NCBI RefSeq assembly: GCF_905475465.1
Contig: NC_062252.1
Location: 5,766,001-5,830,000 of the forward strand
Reading direction: 5' to 3'
Length of the DNA: 64,000 nucleotides
From: Pieris napi
Taxonomy: Eukaryota; Arthropoda; Insecta; Lepidoptera; Pieridae
Part shown: positions 22,401 through 30,560 of the stretch, one piece after another
Layout: every line of letters begins with the position of its first letter
Numbering within the stretch: the stretch's first letter is position 1
Position numbers and translations under genes: made by a program
Notes under the pieces: generated by a model
Seen by the model: the letters and a program-made list of their open reading frames with translations, nothing else
Database searches by the model: none
Told to the model about the DNA's origin: nothing

Positions 22401-25400
22401 GTTATCATTTATTTTGCGTTTTTATAAGAAAATTGACTTTTTTTTACTATTTCTTATTAAAATTTGAAAAAATCTACACCTGTAACTTTTTCATAATATC
22501 CACTAGATTGGTACTGATGAGGCCTTGCGTTAGACATACTATTTATAGTTGTTTATATAATACACTCAGTATTGAAGATAATAATATTAAGTTATTCGAT
22601 ATAAAAAATTCTCAAATCATAACTTTTTGTTTACTAAAAAATACTCTACCGAAGAGTGAGAGTGTAGTAAAACTTGTAATACAGGATGTATTACAAGTTT
22701 TGGAGCGTTTAATAGGGACTTTGAAAAGGTATTACACATGGCCATGAGTCGCTCTAATATCTTTAATGACTCTTTGGCCAACCTGTATCTCTATACAGTT
22801 AAATAAAATGAAGTTGAGAATCCGGGGCTTGATGAAAATATTTATAGTTGTTTAATAACTTTTTGAGCTAATTCTCGAATTATAAGTGTATAGAAAAGTG
22901 GTTTAGCCCATTTTCTAGTGCCCACTGTAATAATATACTATTATTAAACAACGCTCTATCTCTAAGACTCTTTCAAATTTTCTTTAATTTAACATGCAAA
23001 AAGGGACTATCACTTGGTCGTAAGGTGATACAAAAAAATTGCGACGAAACCGGCACGGAGATCTAGAATTTATTGAATACGAAAATTGAAAAACAAGTAT
23101 CGCGTTTGATGTATTGTGATGGAGTGACTATATCCCACGATAACAAATTCTGTTAATTAAGCAGTTTACTTTTAATTACAGTAGAACCTCGATAACGTAA
23201 ACCTCGGTAACATAAAAACCTCTGTTACTTCAAAAAATACTATGTTCCCTTCCCATCAGAGCCCAAAACCTCTATAACTTAAAATACGCAACCTCTATAA
23301 CTTAAATAAATAATCTCTGTATAGGCCCTCAGTAACTAAAAAAAATGTTTCCACAACCTCTATAACATAAAATTGTTTGTGAAGGAGTCATTTTGAAAGA
23401 GTGTCAAAACAAATGGTTTCGGTATTTATTGCTTGCACGTGTTTACTAATGTATTGTTAACGTAAACAATACATTACCTATTGTTTGCTTTATCTAAATT
23501 CTTCAAAGCTTTGCGGCGGTTAGCTTTTTGACAACGACTTACTTGCATCATAAGTTAATGTGTTAATGTATTCTCCTCTCTATTTGTCATTGAAAATCAA
23601 ATCGATTTAGAAACAGTGAATTTTTTAAAACAAAAGAAAATCACAGATTTTTTTAAGTAGACTAAATCTTTAGTTGTTGTTTTATTTTTATGTAATGTAA
23701 GTTATGTGAATAAATATGATTACATATTTAATTTTCCATTCTTCTGATGCATTCAAGTAAAAATGGGAGCAAGGGTACATAGAAACATGTACATACCTCT
23801 ATATTAACCTTTACCTAACATAGAACCTTGATAACTTAAAACCTCTATAACATAAAATATTTTGTGTTTCCCTTGGACTTTATCTTATCGAGGTTCTACT
23901 GTATAATATGAAATGTGCATGCTACTTTGATATGTCTGATTGATACGGATGTCCCACTTCATGGCAAATAAAGGATGTATTTATCTATACTTAATATTAT
24001 AAAGAGGAAAGGTTTGATTTTTTGTTTGTTTGAAATGAATAGGCTCCGAAACTACTGGACCGATTTCAAAAATTCTTTCACCGTTGGCAAGCTACACTAT
24101 TCCCGAGTGACATAGGCATATATATATTTTCATTTTCAAAAAAATTAGAGATGCTTACTAAAACTTGGATAATCTAACCCAAGGTGTAAAAAAATAAACA
24201 AAAAACTTCCTTCAATCGTGTGCGCTGCGAAAACTATTAATGATAGAACAAAATGATGTATCACAATTTTTTAGGACACATCACTATCTATAAAAATTGT
24301 CGCGACAGCATGTCTCTATCTTTTATAGTTACGTCACCATAAGCGTCCTTTTTTTATTAAAATACCACCGCTAGAAAAGGCTCGTTATTCGTACCTGGGT
24401 ATTGATCCTGATCAAAATAATTACCAACGTTTCACATAAGCTACAATTTAATGGCATAACCACCATGGTTCCATAAAAAGCATGGTGGATTGGTGTTCTC
24501 CTGCCTTTTCTCTTGAATAGTTTACTACTATGTAATATAACAAAAATCTTAGCCACAGCAACGCTTGGCCGAGTCTACTAGTTTATTATATTTAGACATC
24601 TGAGACCGAAAACGAAGGGTTTTTAGTTTGTTAGCGAACATTTAACTTCTTCAGGATATATATCAATGTTTCGATTTCCGTGAGCTAAGCAGCTGTCGAT
24701 CAAAGTGATCATAACCTAGAAACTTGAACTGGACACGTGTGACCTTCCCAATTAATACTTAAACAAAATTACGTTCAGAAGTCCATTAAAAGTAAAAGTT
24801 CCGGACATAATAATTTAATTATACTAATTTCCTCCTTCGAATTGTTTGAATTTCATAATTAAAGACGGAATATCTTTGTCGCTGAATGTAGCGAATAATT
24901 AACAACGTAATGTAAAAGCCACAGGTCCTAGTATGGACCCCTGGTATAATAACAAGTCTTTAAAATGAGAAAGTGCTTATTAAGAAATTATGACATATCA
25001 TATTATTTGCTTAATTCTGAATTGTTTATTAACAAATATAATATAATAAGGTACACAGATAGCAAGACTTGGTTCCGCTGGAAGTGTTAGTCGATCGTTA
25101 GGTTTAATTTAAAAACAGTTTACCTTTTACAAGCAGCCTCATCCCTGAGGTCATAGGTTCGAACCCGCCTGTGCAGGAAAACGTAACGAAACCAGCATGA
25201 CTTAGATAAAAAGGCGTGTGTATTAGAAAAAGCAAACGATCACGAAACGATGAATTTATCTTTAAGTGTGTTATTTTCAACGTACAAGCTTCTATTATAA
25301 ATAAATGTAAATAATATGATTCTCGCATTTTTAATGCTACAAGAGTTATAAAGGCAATACATATATTAAATAATTATTTTAGTAGTAATATACTTAAATA

Positions 25401-28400
25401 ATAATCTAAGTATTTTTATTAAATAGTTTTTTAATGAAACATTGGATTATTTGAATTTTAAAGTGTTCTAATTAAAAAGTTTGCGAAAATTTTAGGAACT
25501 TCTGGTTCGCATTGTATAAATCTTCGTGTTGGGTGGTACATTTACTAATATTATAAATCCGTTTTTGTATGTTTGTAACGAATACGAAACGACTGAAGCG
25601 ATTTTAAAAATTATTGCATAATTAGATAAGAAACATGCATAATAAAAGCTATATTTATTTCAAAAATATTTTAATGATTAAATCTATAGCCGTGCGTGTA
25701 CAACCATTACCAAACTAACGTGGGTAAAACCACAGTATACAGAAAATAACTAAAAGCTTACTTTACATAGAATTTTAACTATTCGAAATGAATTTGCTTA
25801 CACAGCCTTCGAAGACATGTTTTGGTTACACGTGCGACCTTGTAATTACAAGTTCATTCCCAGGGACGTATTTATTACTTAATAATCGAGTTTGGTCTAA
25901 ACAAGAAGCGCGAGATCTTTTAAACCTTAATCTTTAAACATATCACGCAGAAAACAAAAGAAATTTGCATGAAAAAAAGTGTGTTCCATAAAAATCATAT
26001 TTTGCGAACGTAATTGGCAAAATAAAAAATGGGCAATGGATTTGAAAGTTATTACTGTACCCAGGCTATATGTGATTAAAAATTGTTTAGTAGGTAATCA
26101 GATTAGTATTGTACAAAGGTACTTTTAACTAACATAACGTAACTCTCCATTATTTTTTTTATAAGATTCTCAACAACTATATGTCCCGCGAAGTGGAGGA
26201 CTAAAGGATTCGGAGCCATATTACCTGCAAATTAGGAAAAAAATTATATTCCTTTCGAAGAATAGGTATCCGCAATGATTTCCCTGTCCAAGTTAAAATG
26301 CTTTTAAGCACTCAGTCAAACGTGTTTCACTATCGGCAGATTTCTTATGTCGACGTTTAAACTTGGCTCAACTTGAAGAACAATACATAGAAAATGAACG
26401 GAATGGATTTTCTTTTAAATTTTTCATCTCTTCTCTCATACACTCGGCAAATTTTACTGCCGCAAATGTGTAAAAATAACTTGATTTTGAATTTTATGGA
26501 AAACCCCACCAAATTTCCCAACTTCGCTAGGTATCACAGTTTAGGAGGGCCGTTGAATTTTTTTAGATTTTCCAGACCCTGGACTTGTCAGAATCCTCGT
26601 CTCGATTGTTGACGTACAGAGCACGTCAAAAACATCTCCCTAACCCTTCCTTCTCAAAAATAAAAGGTGACGAATAAATGGAACCGTTCTAACCCAGACC
26701 CAGTAGATTTACCCAGCTAATATAGTACCTATAACAATATTTGAGTAAACACCAACATGATACTATATGATATAGAATAATAAAATATAAAAAGTCAAAT
26801 CATTCCAAGACCATTTCTACTAGGTTGGACACATTTTCATTATTTTTTGCTCGGAGGTACACAAACTCCATAAGGTAAATCTGTACCTAGTCGAAGAAAA
26901 AGTTGTACACTCTATGGTAACTCCAATGTAGCGCCATTACAACGTTTCATGATATTAGACATCAAAGTTCCGATTAGATTTATTTTTATGTGTTCCATAA
27001 CATTTTATTACATCTGAATATTATTTTTTTCATGCAAAGCGCCCTCATAACTAGTATATATTTCCGAAGATGTGTTTAAGAATTACTTTTAATGATAAAA
27101 CGGTAACATCGATTCCGCCACACAAAAAACAATTTATAGAAGTTTTTTTTAATAGTTCTACTCGCCTAATTCAAATTTATTTCTCATAATGTGTTTAAAA
27201 CAATAAACCATTGCTATAATATATAATGCTCACGAGACTGAGAATTTATAAAGCATGTTCTTTGTTCGTATATAAAAAGTATTTGTTTCAATTTACTGAA
27301 ATTCGTTGACAGGTTTGATGGAAGAAAAATGCTCTTAGGATATCCTATTACCAATGTGAGACGTTCTTAGGCAATTGTGATGTACTTATTTGAGTATGTT
27401 GTATTTGTGGTAACCTTATGATTCATAAAAAATAAATGGCAATGGTTAACACATATCCCAGTATTAGTTCGATTTCCGGCTAAAAACGGGGTTGGTAGGC
27501 AAATCATTAATTTGCCTTAAAAGAGACGCAATTTAACTATTCCCTGGCTCCGTAAGCGTGTGTGAGACTATACGTATACTCATTCGTCTATTATGTCTAG
27601 CTGCGTCTACGATGTGAAGCAAATGTACTATTTATAACAAAAAACCTAATTCAAAATTGAAAGAGCTTTAACAAAAACAGTATACATTAGTACAATGTTT
27701 TCATTAGTATAATTATAATTGAAACATTTCGATATTTGTTCTCTAAACTAATTTAGAGTCAAAGCATTCCATTCTACCATAATAAACGAGTTATTATTTG
27801 CCATATTCGCCATTTTAGATGTTTAAATTGGTTTATGTTAAATTCATATCTCTTATCTATATACATATAAATTATATTTAGTCTATAGTCAAGATAAATA
27901 CCTTTTTAACAAAAATATAATCGATTTCAAAATGCACTGATAGGATTTGTAAATTAAATGTATGAAGTGTTAATTAGTTCACCAGACATTTTTTTGGACG
28001 ACGGCGCCTTTTTTTGTGCAGATTTGGTCCAGTGGCTTCATCGTATAAATCTCATTCTTGAGGTCGTCGGTTTGAACCCCGGCGTATATATGTACGTAAT
28101 GTGCGTAATTAACAGTCTCTCATTGGCCTTAGACCCAAAAAGTCGACGGCGTGTGGCATGCATAGAACCAGATACAGATCTAAGGCCCAGATCTAAAAGG
28201 TTGTAGCTCCACGGTTTTTTATGGTCAACCAGGAAGATTATGTAAGAAGGTAGATGATAGTCATTGTAAATACATAGATTTTTGGCCATTTTATTATATA
28301 CGTGTAGTATTAATGCCGCGCATTGCTTTGAATTAATTAAACTAATAGAAAGTTATATATTGGTGGAGTACCTACTTATTTTTAACAATTATGTTGTATG

Positions 28401-29625
28401 ATATTTCGTATAGAAAGAGCAAAATTTAAGCCTAGAGCATACGGAAATTTTCGGTTTCTATATTCTATGGATTTTTTATACCAACCAAAACTCTGATGTT
28501 AAATGATACTGCCGCCAATGAACACTCACAGTGCTAGAAGGCTCGCAAGTGCGTTACCGGTCTTTTAAGAGTAGGCTGTATCACTCTCTTACTAATACAA
28601 ATATCGTCATTTCCTGAAAATAATTGTTGACTTATTGCAATCACGATGTACGAGCGTACTAATTCTTAAAAGGCCGGCTATGCAGTCGCAGCTTCTGGCA
28701 TTGAGAGTGTCCATGGGCGGCGGTATCACTAAACATGAGCACAGGAGCGTTGGCCACCAAGCTGTCGTTCACAATAATAATATAAAAATAATAAAGCACA
28801 TCAATAACTCATTATTTTGTTCCAGCAATTCGACGCGATGTGTAAAGCGGAAATTACTTTTCTAATTCCGAGAATATTGTTAAATGTAAGTATTTAAAGC
28901 AAAATTATATTCAAATGTAGGCAAAATGATAAGTACTCCAAGGAATACATTATTGTACAAGTATGGGTTGAGTAATTTGATTTGATTTCACTGTTATACA
29001 GATTAATATGCTTATTAAACACCGAAGTTCACACATCAAAAATTTTTTCAATTCAGGTCAAAGTGATGTAACCATTTTCTCTAAAATTTTATAGAAATAA
29101 TTTGCTTGTCTTGGAAAAAGTTGTGTATTAAAACATTTATAACTTCAATGATCTAGTGGAAGTGGACTGTAGAAAGTGTGGTATCAGCCTTGCGATTCTG
29201 TAACTCACTTTTCGAACTCTCACAGCGGCGATCGCGCTCAAATTAGTCGTAAAGCATCATTTTACGATTTGGCATTCTGGCATTCTTGGAAAAGTGAGTT
29301 ACAGAATCGCAAGGCAGACTCCAATCGTCATTATATTTTTTCGACAAAATCTCTAAGTTAGAAATTTGAATGTGACACCGGTTTCAATGCCTTTCGGACA
29401 CAGAATTCAACGCACTGTGAGAGTAATGAAATGGAGCTATAACATTTCCCGTGCCATCCCAATAGGGTTATTGAGATTCTTCAAATAAAAACACAGAAAA
29501 GGCTTTTAGTAAGAATAATTTCAAAAATATTGTTACAGTGTTTATGCATTGGTTGCGTCCTGCGACTATATCACCTCCTAAGAGCAGGTGTGACTTGGAA
29601 GGGGGCGGCTCCGATTGAGCTGTGA
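7347..29625 (+). CDS. Four-span integral membrane protein, six coding exons, 175 residues
   Basis: Coding exons: 7347-7445, 15628-15715, 20827-20912, 22144-22251, 28826-28885, 29539-29625. All junctions are GT-AG and all phases agree. The protein starts MKAWSTHDQDTTLFCCRALH, with a conserved-looking CC pair at 15-16. Hydrophobic spans lie at about 24-45, 66-88, 94-118 and 136-160, and the tail ends GVTWKGAAPIEL. The hydrophilic stretch GVNAKKYKDLDDVYYG separates spans 1 and 2. Cytoplasmic N- and C-termini are likely; the final I-E-L would suit a class II PDZ ligand (inference). It resembles an insect family of small four-span proteins of unknown biochemical role; the septate-junction Pasiflora proteins and the DUF4728 family are candidates I could not test. 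The gene spans 22 kb because its introns are full of mobile elements. Confidence 0.88.
8893..9495 (-). mobile_element. Helitron, family 1, copy 1
   Basis: On the minus strand it starts TCTATATTAATATTATAAAG and ends in CTAG, followed by T, the Helitron pattern of 5' TC, 3' CTRR and an A/T insertion site. It is about 603 bp and matches the element at 23984-24581 in inverse orientation, including the ACTGGACCGATTTCAAAAAT motif. No Rep/helicase coding, so it is non-autonomous. Confidence 0.85.
9660..10035 (+). mobile_element. Helitron, family 2, copy 1
   Basis: It starts TCTATATATATAAAAATGAA after an A and ends GCCAGGCCAGCTAG before a T, about 376 bp. Copies lie at 12834-13256 and, truncated, at 20565-20768. 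The subterminal GGCTTGACCGATTTGTC is typical of lepidopteran non-autonomous Helitrons. Confidence 0.87.
10455..10510. repeat. Dispersed repeat, GCAACGGGCGGC family, copy 1
   Basis: The segment around GCAACGGGCGGCTTTATAGC and GCGATGTCTTCCAG recurs at about 39895-39950. It is probably a piece of an old LINE; no coding part was recognised. Confidence 0.55.
11215..11400 (+). repeat. Degenerate tRNA-headed SINE
   Basis: It contains a B-box-like GTTCGAACTCC preceded by CCCTGAAGTCGTAC, and later GGTGAAGAAAGAGAGGAAACC, matching the order of blocks in the full SINE at 54838-55112. The A box is decayed. Confidence 0.6.
12834..13256 (+). mobile_element. Helitron, family 2, copy 2
   Basis: Same ends as the copy at 9660 (TCTATATATATAAAAATTAA and CCAGGCCAGCTAG), inserted between A and T, about 423 bp. 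It is longer than copy 1 through a block containing TTTTTTGACAATGTATTTGT, also present in copy 3, so copy 1 has probably lost that block. Confidence 0.87.
13494..13590 (-). repeat. Dispersed repeat, GGCCGGCAACGCAC family, reverse copy
   Basis: It contains GTGCGTTGCCGGCCC and an upstream AAAAAGGGCAGTCGTAGC block. The same pair of blocks recurs at 37775-37850. Confidence 0.55.
14442..14976. mobile_element. Inverted-repeat DNA element with GGGTATGTTCCGATATAC ends
   Basis: The ends GGGTATGTTCCGATATACAC and its reverse complement match over at least 24 bp. AAT flanks both sides, which may be a 3-bp target duplication. The interior (535 bp) has several short repeats of the ACTGCGAG / CGCAGT type. 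The GGG termini are reminiscent of ISL2EU or Harbinger-like elements, which is unproven. A 157-codon minus-strand open frame (14213-14686) crosses its left edge and is not regarded as a gene. Confidence 0.75.
15628..15715 (+). CDS. Four-span membrane protein, coding exon 2
   Basis: Acceptor TGTTACAG, donor GTAAGT. It encodes NISILVVLLYSW (rest of span 1) and RIGVNAKKYKDLDDVYY, leaving one base of the split Gly codon for exon 3. Confidence 0.88.
16968..17219 (+). mobile_element. 5'-truncated RTE-like LINE tail with 11-bp target duplication
   Basis: TCCCCCTTTAA at 16957-16967 and 17220-17230 brackets the insert exactly. The insert opens directly in a coding frame (DDIVELAGENWMNVAQEKEK, then WKNMEEAFTLKGAIQKLDH) and stops at 17087. 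It ends in an AATAAATAAT-type simple tail. This C-terminal signature suits RTE-like LINEs. It lies in intron 2 of the four-span membrane gene. Confidence 0.87.
17570..17640 (-). repeat. Helitron fragment, family 3 (5' end only)
   Basis: The GGAGGAGTATGGGAACGAA and GACACGAGAATT blocks match the Helitrons at 40432-40756 and 57796-58102. Only the 5' end of a minus-strand copy is present. Confidence 0.6.
18150..18201. repeat. 20-bp inverted repeat with 12-nt loop
   Basis: The arms 18150-18169 and 18182-18201 pair with one mismatch (core TAACCGAGGCCAAGA). It lies in intron 2 of the four-span membrane gene. The stem is shorter than a typical animal miRNA precursor. Confidence 0.8.
18240..18375 (-). 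repeat. Degenerate tRNA-headed SINE, reverse
   Basis: It contains GGGCTGAGAATCACAAGCAC and AACGCTGCTCTAAC, the reversed head of the SINE family seen whole at 54838-55112, and an upstream TTTTCTCACGATTTTTC block. Only part of the element survives. Confidence 0.5.
19492..19845 (+). pseudogene. MADF-domain DNA-binding protein of Harbinger, 3'-truncated
   Basis: From the ATG at 19492 it reads MASSSTKSPPAWTMNEKVIE, then a MADF (Adf-1 type Myb/SANT-like) domain, about residues 15-75, with FIELYQAHPIIWDATRKDHK and IADAWRTIQQNVG and KKRESLMSTY. PIF/Harbinger elements carry such a helper protein beside the transposase. After about residue 75 the normal continuation is lost and the frame runs into the antisense of the transposase start, ending at 19845. 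The frame is open upstream of the ATG as well, to about 19282, but that part is terminal repeat. Confidence 0.8.
19725..19814 (-). pseudogene. Harbinger transposase, N-terminal remnant
   Basis: On the minus strand an ATG at 19814 opens MSDTDIETALSAFIVIMSAH followed by LYLLLRKNK and a stop, 29 codons. The pattern (acidic start, hydrophobic stretch, basic RKNK) resembles the N-terminus I know from insect Harbinger transposases, and it sits where the second gene should begin. The catalytic domain has been deleted. Identification rests on position and a short peptide, hence moderate confidence. Confidence 0.55.
20080..20540 (+). mobile_element. Decayed RTE-like LINE C-terminal fragment
   Basis: Reading across several frames gives LKWKRPYCKV, then ADDIINVSGMKWMAEAKNRS and KWKVQEEAFSKKGSI, the same closing signature as the copy at 16968-17087. 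Frameshifts and stops show it is old. It lies in intron 2 of the four-span membrane gene. Confidence 0.7.
20565..20768 (-). mobile_element. Helitron, family 2, copy 3 (3' end only)
   Basis: The CTAG end is at 20565-20568 (CTAGCTGGCCTGGCGAACAT on +). It matches the right halves of the copies at 9660 and 12834 and stops about 60 bp before coding exon 3 of the four-span gene. The 5' half is absent. Confidence 0.8.
20827..20912 (+). CDS. Four-span membrane protein, coding exon 3 (span 2)
   Basis: Acceptor TTTCAG, donor GTAAGT. It encodes GVQIAYFAIIGTQMFMIVLS and IFLFYGIYK, the second membrane span. A Helitron fragment (20565 to about 20768) ends only about 60 bp upstream. Confidence 0.9.
21878..22092 (-). 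repeat. tRNA-headed SINE, reverse, diverged
   Basis: It shows GGGGTTCGAACC (reversed B box), AGGCCAACACTGCTCT (reversed head) and TTTTCCATCACCGTTC (reversed body block), in the order of the SINE at 60113-60384. It ends about 50 bp before coding exon 4. Confidence 0.75.
22144..22251 (+). CDS. Four-span membrane protein, coding exon 4 (span 3)
   Basis: A long T tract plus TAG forms the acceptor; the donor is GTGAGG. Thirty-six codons in phase 0 encode ENVAFLVPWVVGCMTFMALE and then AMAMVYSNILRDHVNK. Confidence 0.9.
22290..22420. repeat. Possible end of an unclassified transposon
   Basis: The stretch beginning TACAGGGTGCTCAAAAAGTC resembles the ends of insect repeats that start TACAGGGTG. No second end was found. 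The open frame at 22433-22747 beside it matches nothing I know. Confidence 0.3.
23177..23903. mobile_element. Pogo/Tigger-like non-autonomous element with TA target duplication
   Basis: TA at 23177-23178 and 23902-23903 flanks inverted ends CAGTAGAACCTCGATAA (17-bp match). The TA duplication and CAGT start fit pogo-type Tc1/mariner elements. The interior (723 bp) lacks a transposase and carries many copies of an ACCTCTATAACTTAAA-like word near both ends. It lies in intron 4 of the four-span membrane gene. Confidence 0.85.
23984..24581 (+). mobile_element. Helitron, family 1, copy 2
   Basis: It starts TCTATACTTAATATTATAAA after an A and ends GAGTCTACTAG before a T, 598 bp. It is the inverse-orientation partner of 8893-9495. 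Non-coding. Confidence 0.87.
25115..25330 (+). repeat. Degenerate tRNA-headed SINE
   Basis: GAGGTCATAGGTTCGAACCC (B box) is followed by GTGCAGGAAAACGTAACGAAACC and AGACTTAG-like blocks of the same SINE family. The head is decayed. Confidence 0.65.
25335..27950. other. Intron 4 stretch with no gene seen
   Basis: AT-rich sequence. The longest + strand open frame (26394-26612, 72 codons) has no recognisable domain and no splice context. I see no mobile element with defined ends here. Confidence 0.6.
28021..28222 (+). repeat. tRNA-headed SINE, diverged
   Basis: An A-box-like TGGTCCAGTGGC is followed 45 bp later by a B-box-like GGTTTGAACCCC, then TTAGACCCAAAAAG and a GGTTGTAG tail block. The order of blocks matches the SINE at 54838-55112. 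Confidence 0.75.
28505..28750. repeat. Dispersed repeat, GGCCGGCAACGCAC family, two facing copies
   Basis: A short reverse copy (GCTCGCAAGTGCGTTACCGG, 28530-28560) is followed by a direct copy (about 28655-28750) with AATTCTTAAAAGGCCGGC and GTCCATGGGCGGCGGTATCA. It lies just before coding exon 5. Confidence 0.6.
28826..28885 (+). CDS. Four-span membrane protein, coding exon 5
   Basis: Acceptor TTGTTCCAG, donor GTAAGT. Twenty codons in phase 0: QFDAMCKAEITFLIPRILLN, the loop before and the first half of span 4. Confidence 0.87.
29185..29317. mobile_element. MITE, CAGCCTTGCG-ended family, copy 2 (short)
   Basis: The arms CAGCCTTGCGATTCTGTAAC and reverse complement extend, with one end mismatch, to about 30 bp (through CTCACTTTTC). 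The interior is only about 75 bp. It lies in the last intron of the four-span membrane gene. Confidence 0.87.
29539..29625 (+). CDS. Four-span membrane protein, terminal coding exon
   Basis: Acceptor ATTGTTACAG. In phase 0 it reads CLCIGCVLRLYHLLRAGVTW then KGAAPIEL and a TGA at 29623. This finishes span 4 and gives a short polar tail. I prefer it to a rival acceptor at 33099, whose phase-0 reading would leave span 4 incomplete. Confidence 0.85.
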   Translation, partial: CLCIGCVLRLYHLLRAGVTWKGAAPIEL

Positions 29626-30560
29626 CTATTGCCCAAAGAATCAAAGGACTCCACAGTTCCTTGCGAATCGAGCCTGTTGCTAGGCAACGTGGAAAGTGAT
29701 ACAGACGCTAGTATGCATTCTCTATGACAAACTGTGTACGTGTAAAATCCGTATTACGTTGTGATAAATTGAGTATTGAATTTTTGCATATGTGTGTACA
29801 AAGTAAATAGCGTTATTAAATTATTATGTTCCACTATGACTACGTTGAGTCTAGTGTTTGTAAATTGATATTGTAATAGCTATGCCATAATGAATACTTT
29901 ATTTTATATTTAGTAAAGAACGTAGAACCGCTTACGACCAGAAGAAGTTATAAGTAATTTCATGTTATTCTTGATAGAAAATGATACGCTTTTTATGGCT
30001 TTCAATACCCTAGTACTCTAATGGTGAATAAACGTGTCCGAACTGATGACCTCCGGGCTTTGTGTCGCGAAACTAAGAGTTAAGTCTCGATTTAGAGGGG
30101 TAAGAATTTGAAACAAAAGACGAATCTTACGTTTGACTGCGTTTGATTGGTTGGTCAAACGGATATACTACATGTCACGTGTCAAAACGAGAGGCGCCTT
30201 TGACCAATTAGAATGAAACGGAACGCGCCACCATTTCCTCTTTCATTTTACAATATCACACTGAATCATACTCTTAACTTGTTAAACCATACCACGAGGG
30301 TAGAGGCGGAATCATTTTCTGGCATAACTCGAAAGCGGCAGTAGAAAAAAAAAATTACTAATTTTTATCTGTTACTAATAATTGTTGAAAGTAGCTTAGG
30401 TATATTGTATAAAACATTGTAAATATTGTAGTAAAATATTTTTTGATATAGCCTTAATACATTGCTTTGAGCGTTATATTTTATGGGAATGTCAGTTTGT
30501 ATATAAACATATTATGTGTATGTGCTGTCGTATGTAAAATAAATTATTGAATGTTCTTTC
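29626..30560 (+). terminator. 3' UTR and poly(A) signal of the four-span membrane gene
   Basis: After the stop, about 900 bp contain no other gene. The first canonical AATAAA past the stop that I noticed is at 30538-30543, followed by a T/G-rich stretch of the type expected downstream of a cleavage site. Confidence 0.55.

Noticed and set aside
22433..22747. 104-codon open frame
   Set aside because: AT-rich composition, no recognisable motif, next to a probable transposon end.
26394..26612. 72-codon open frame in intron 4
   Set aside because: No domain, signal peptide or splice support; within an intron of an expressed-looking gene.
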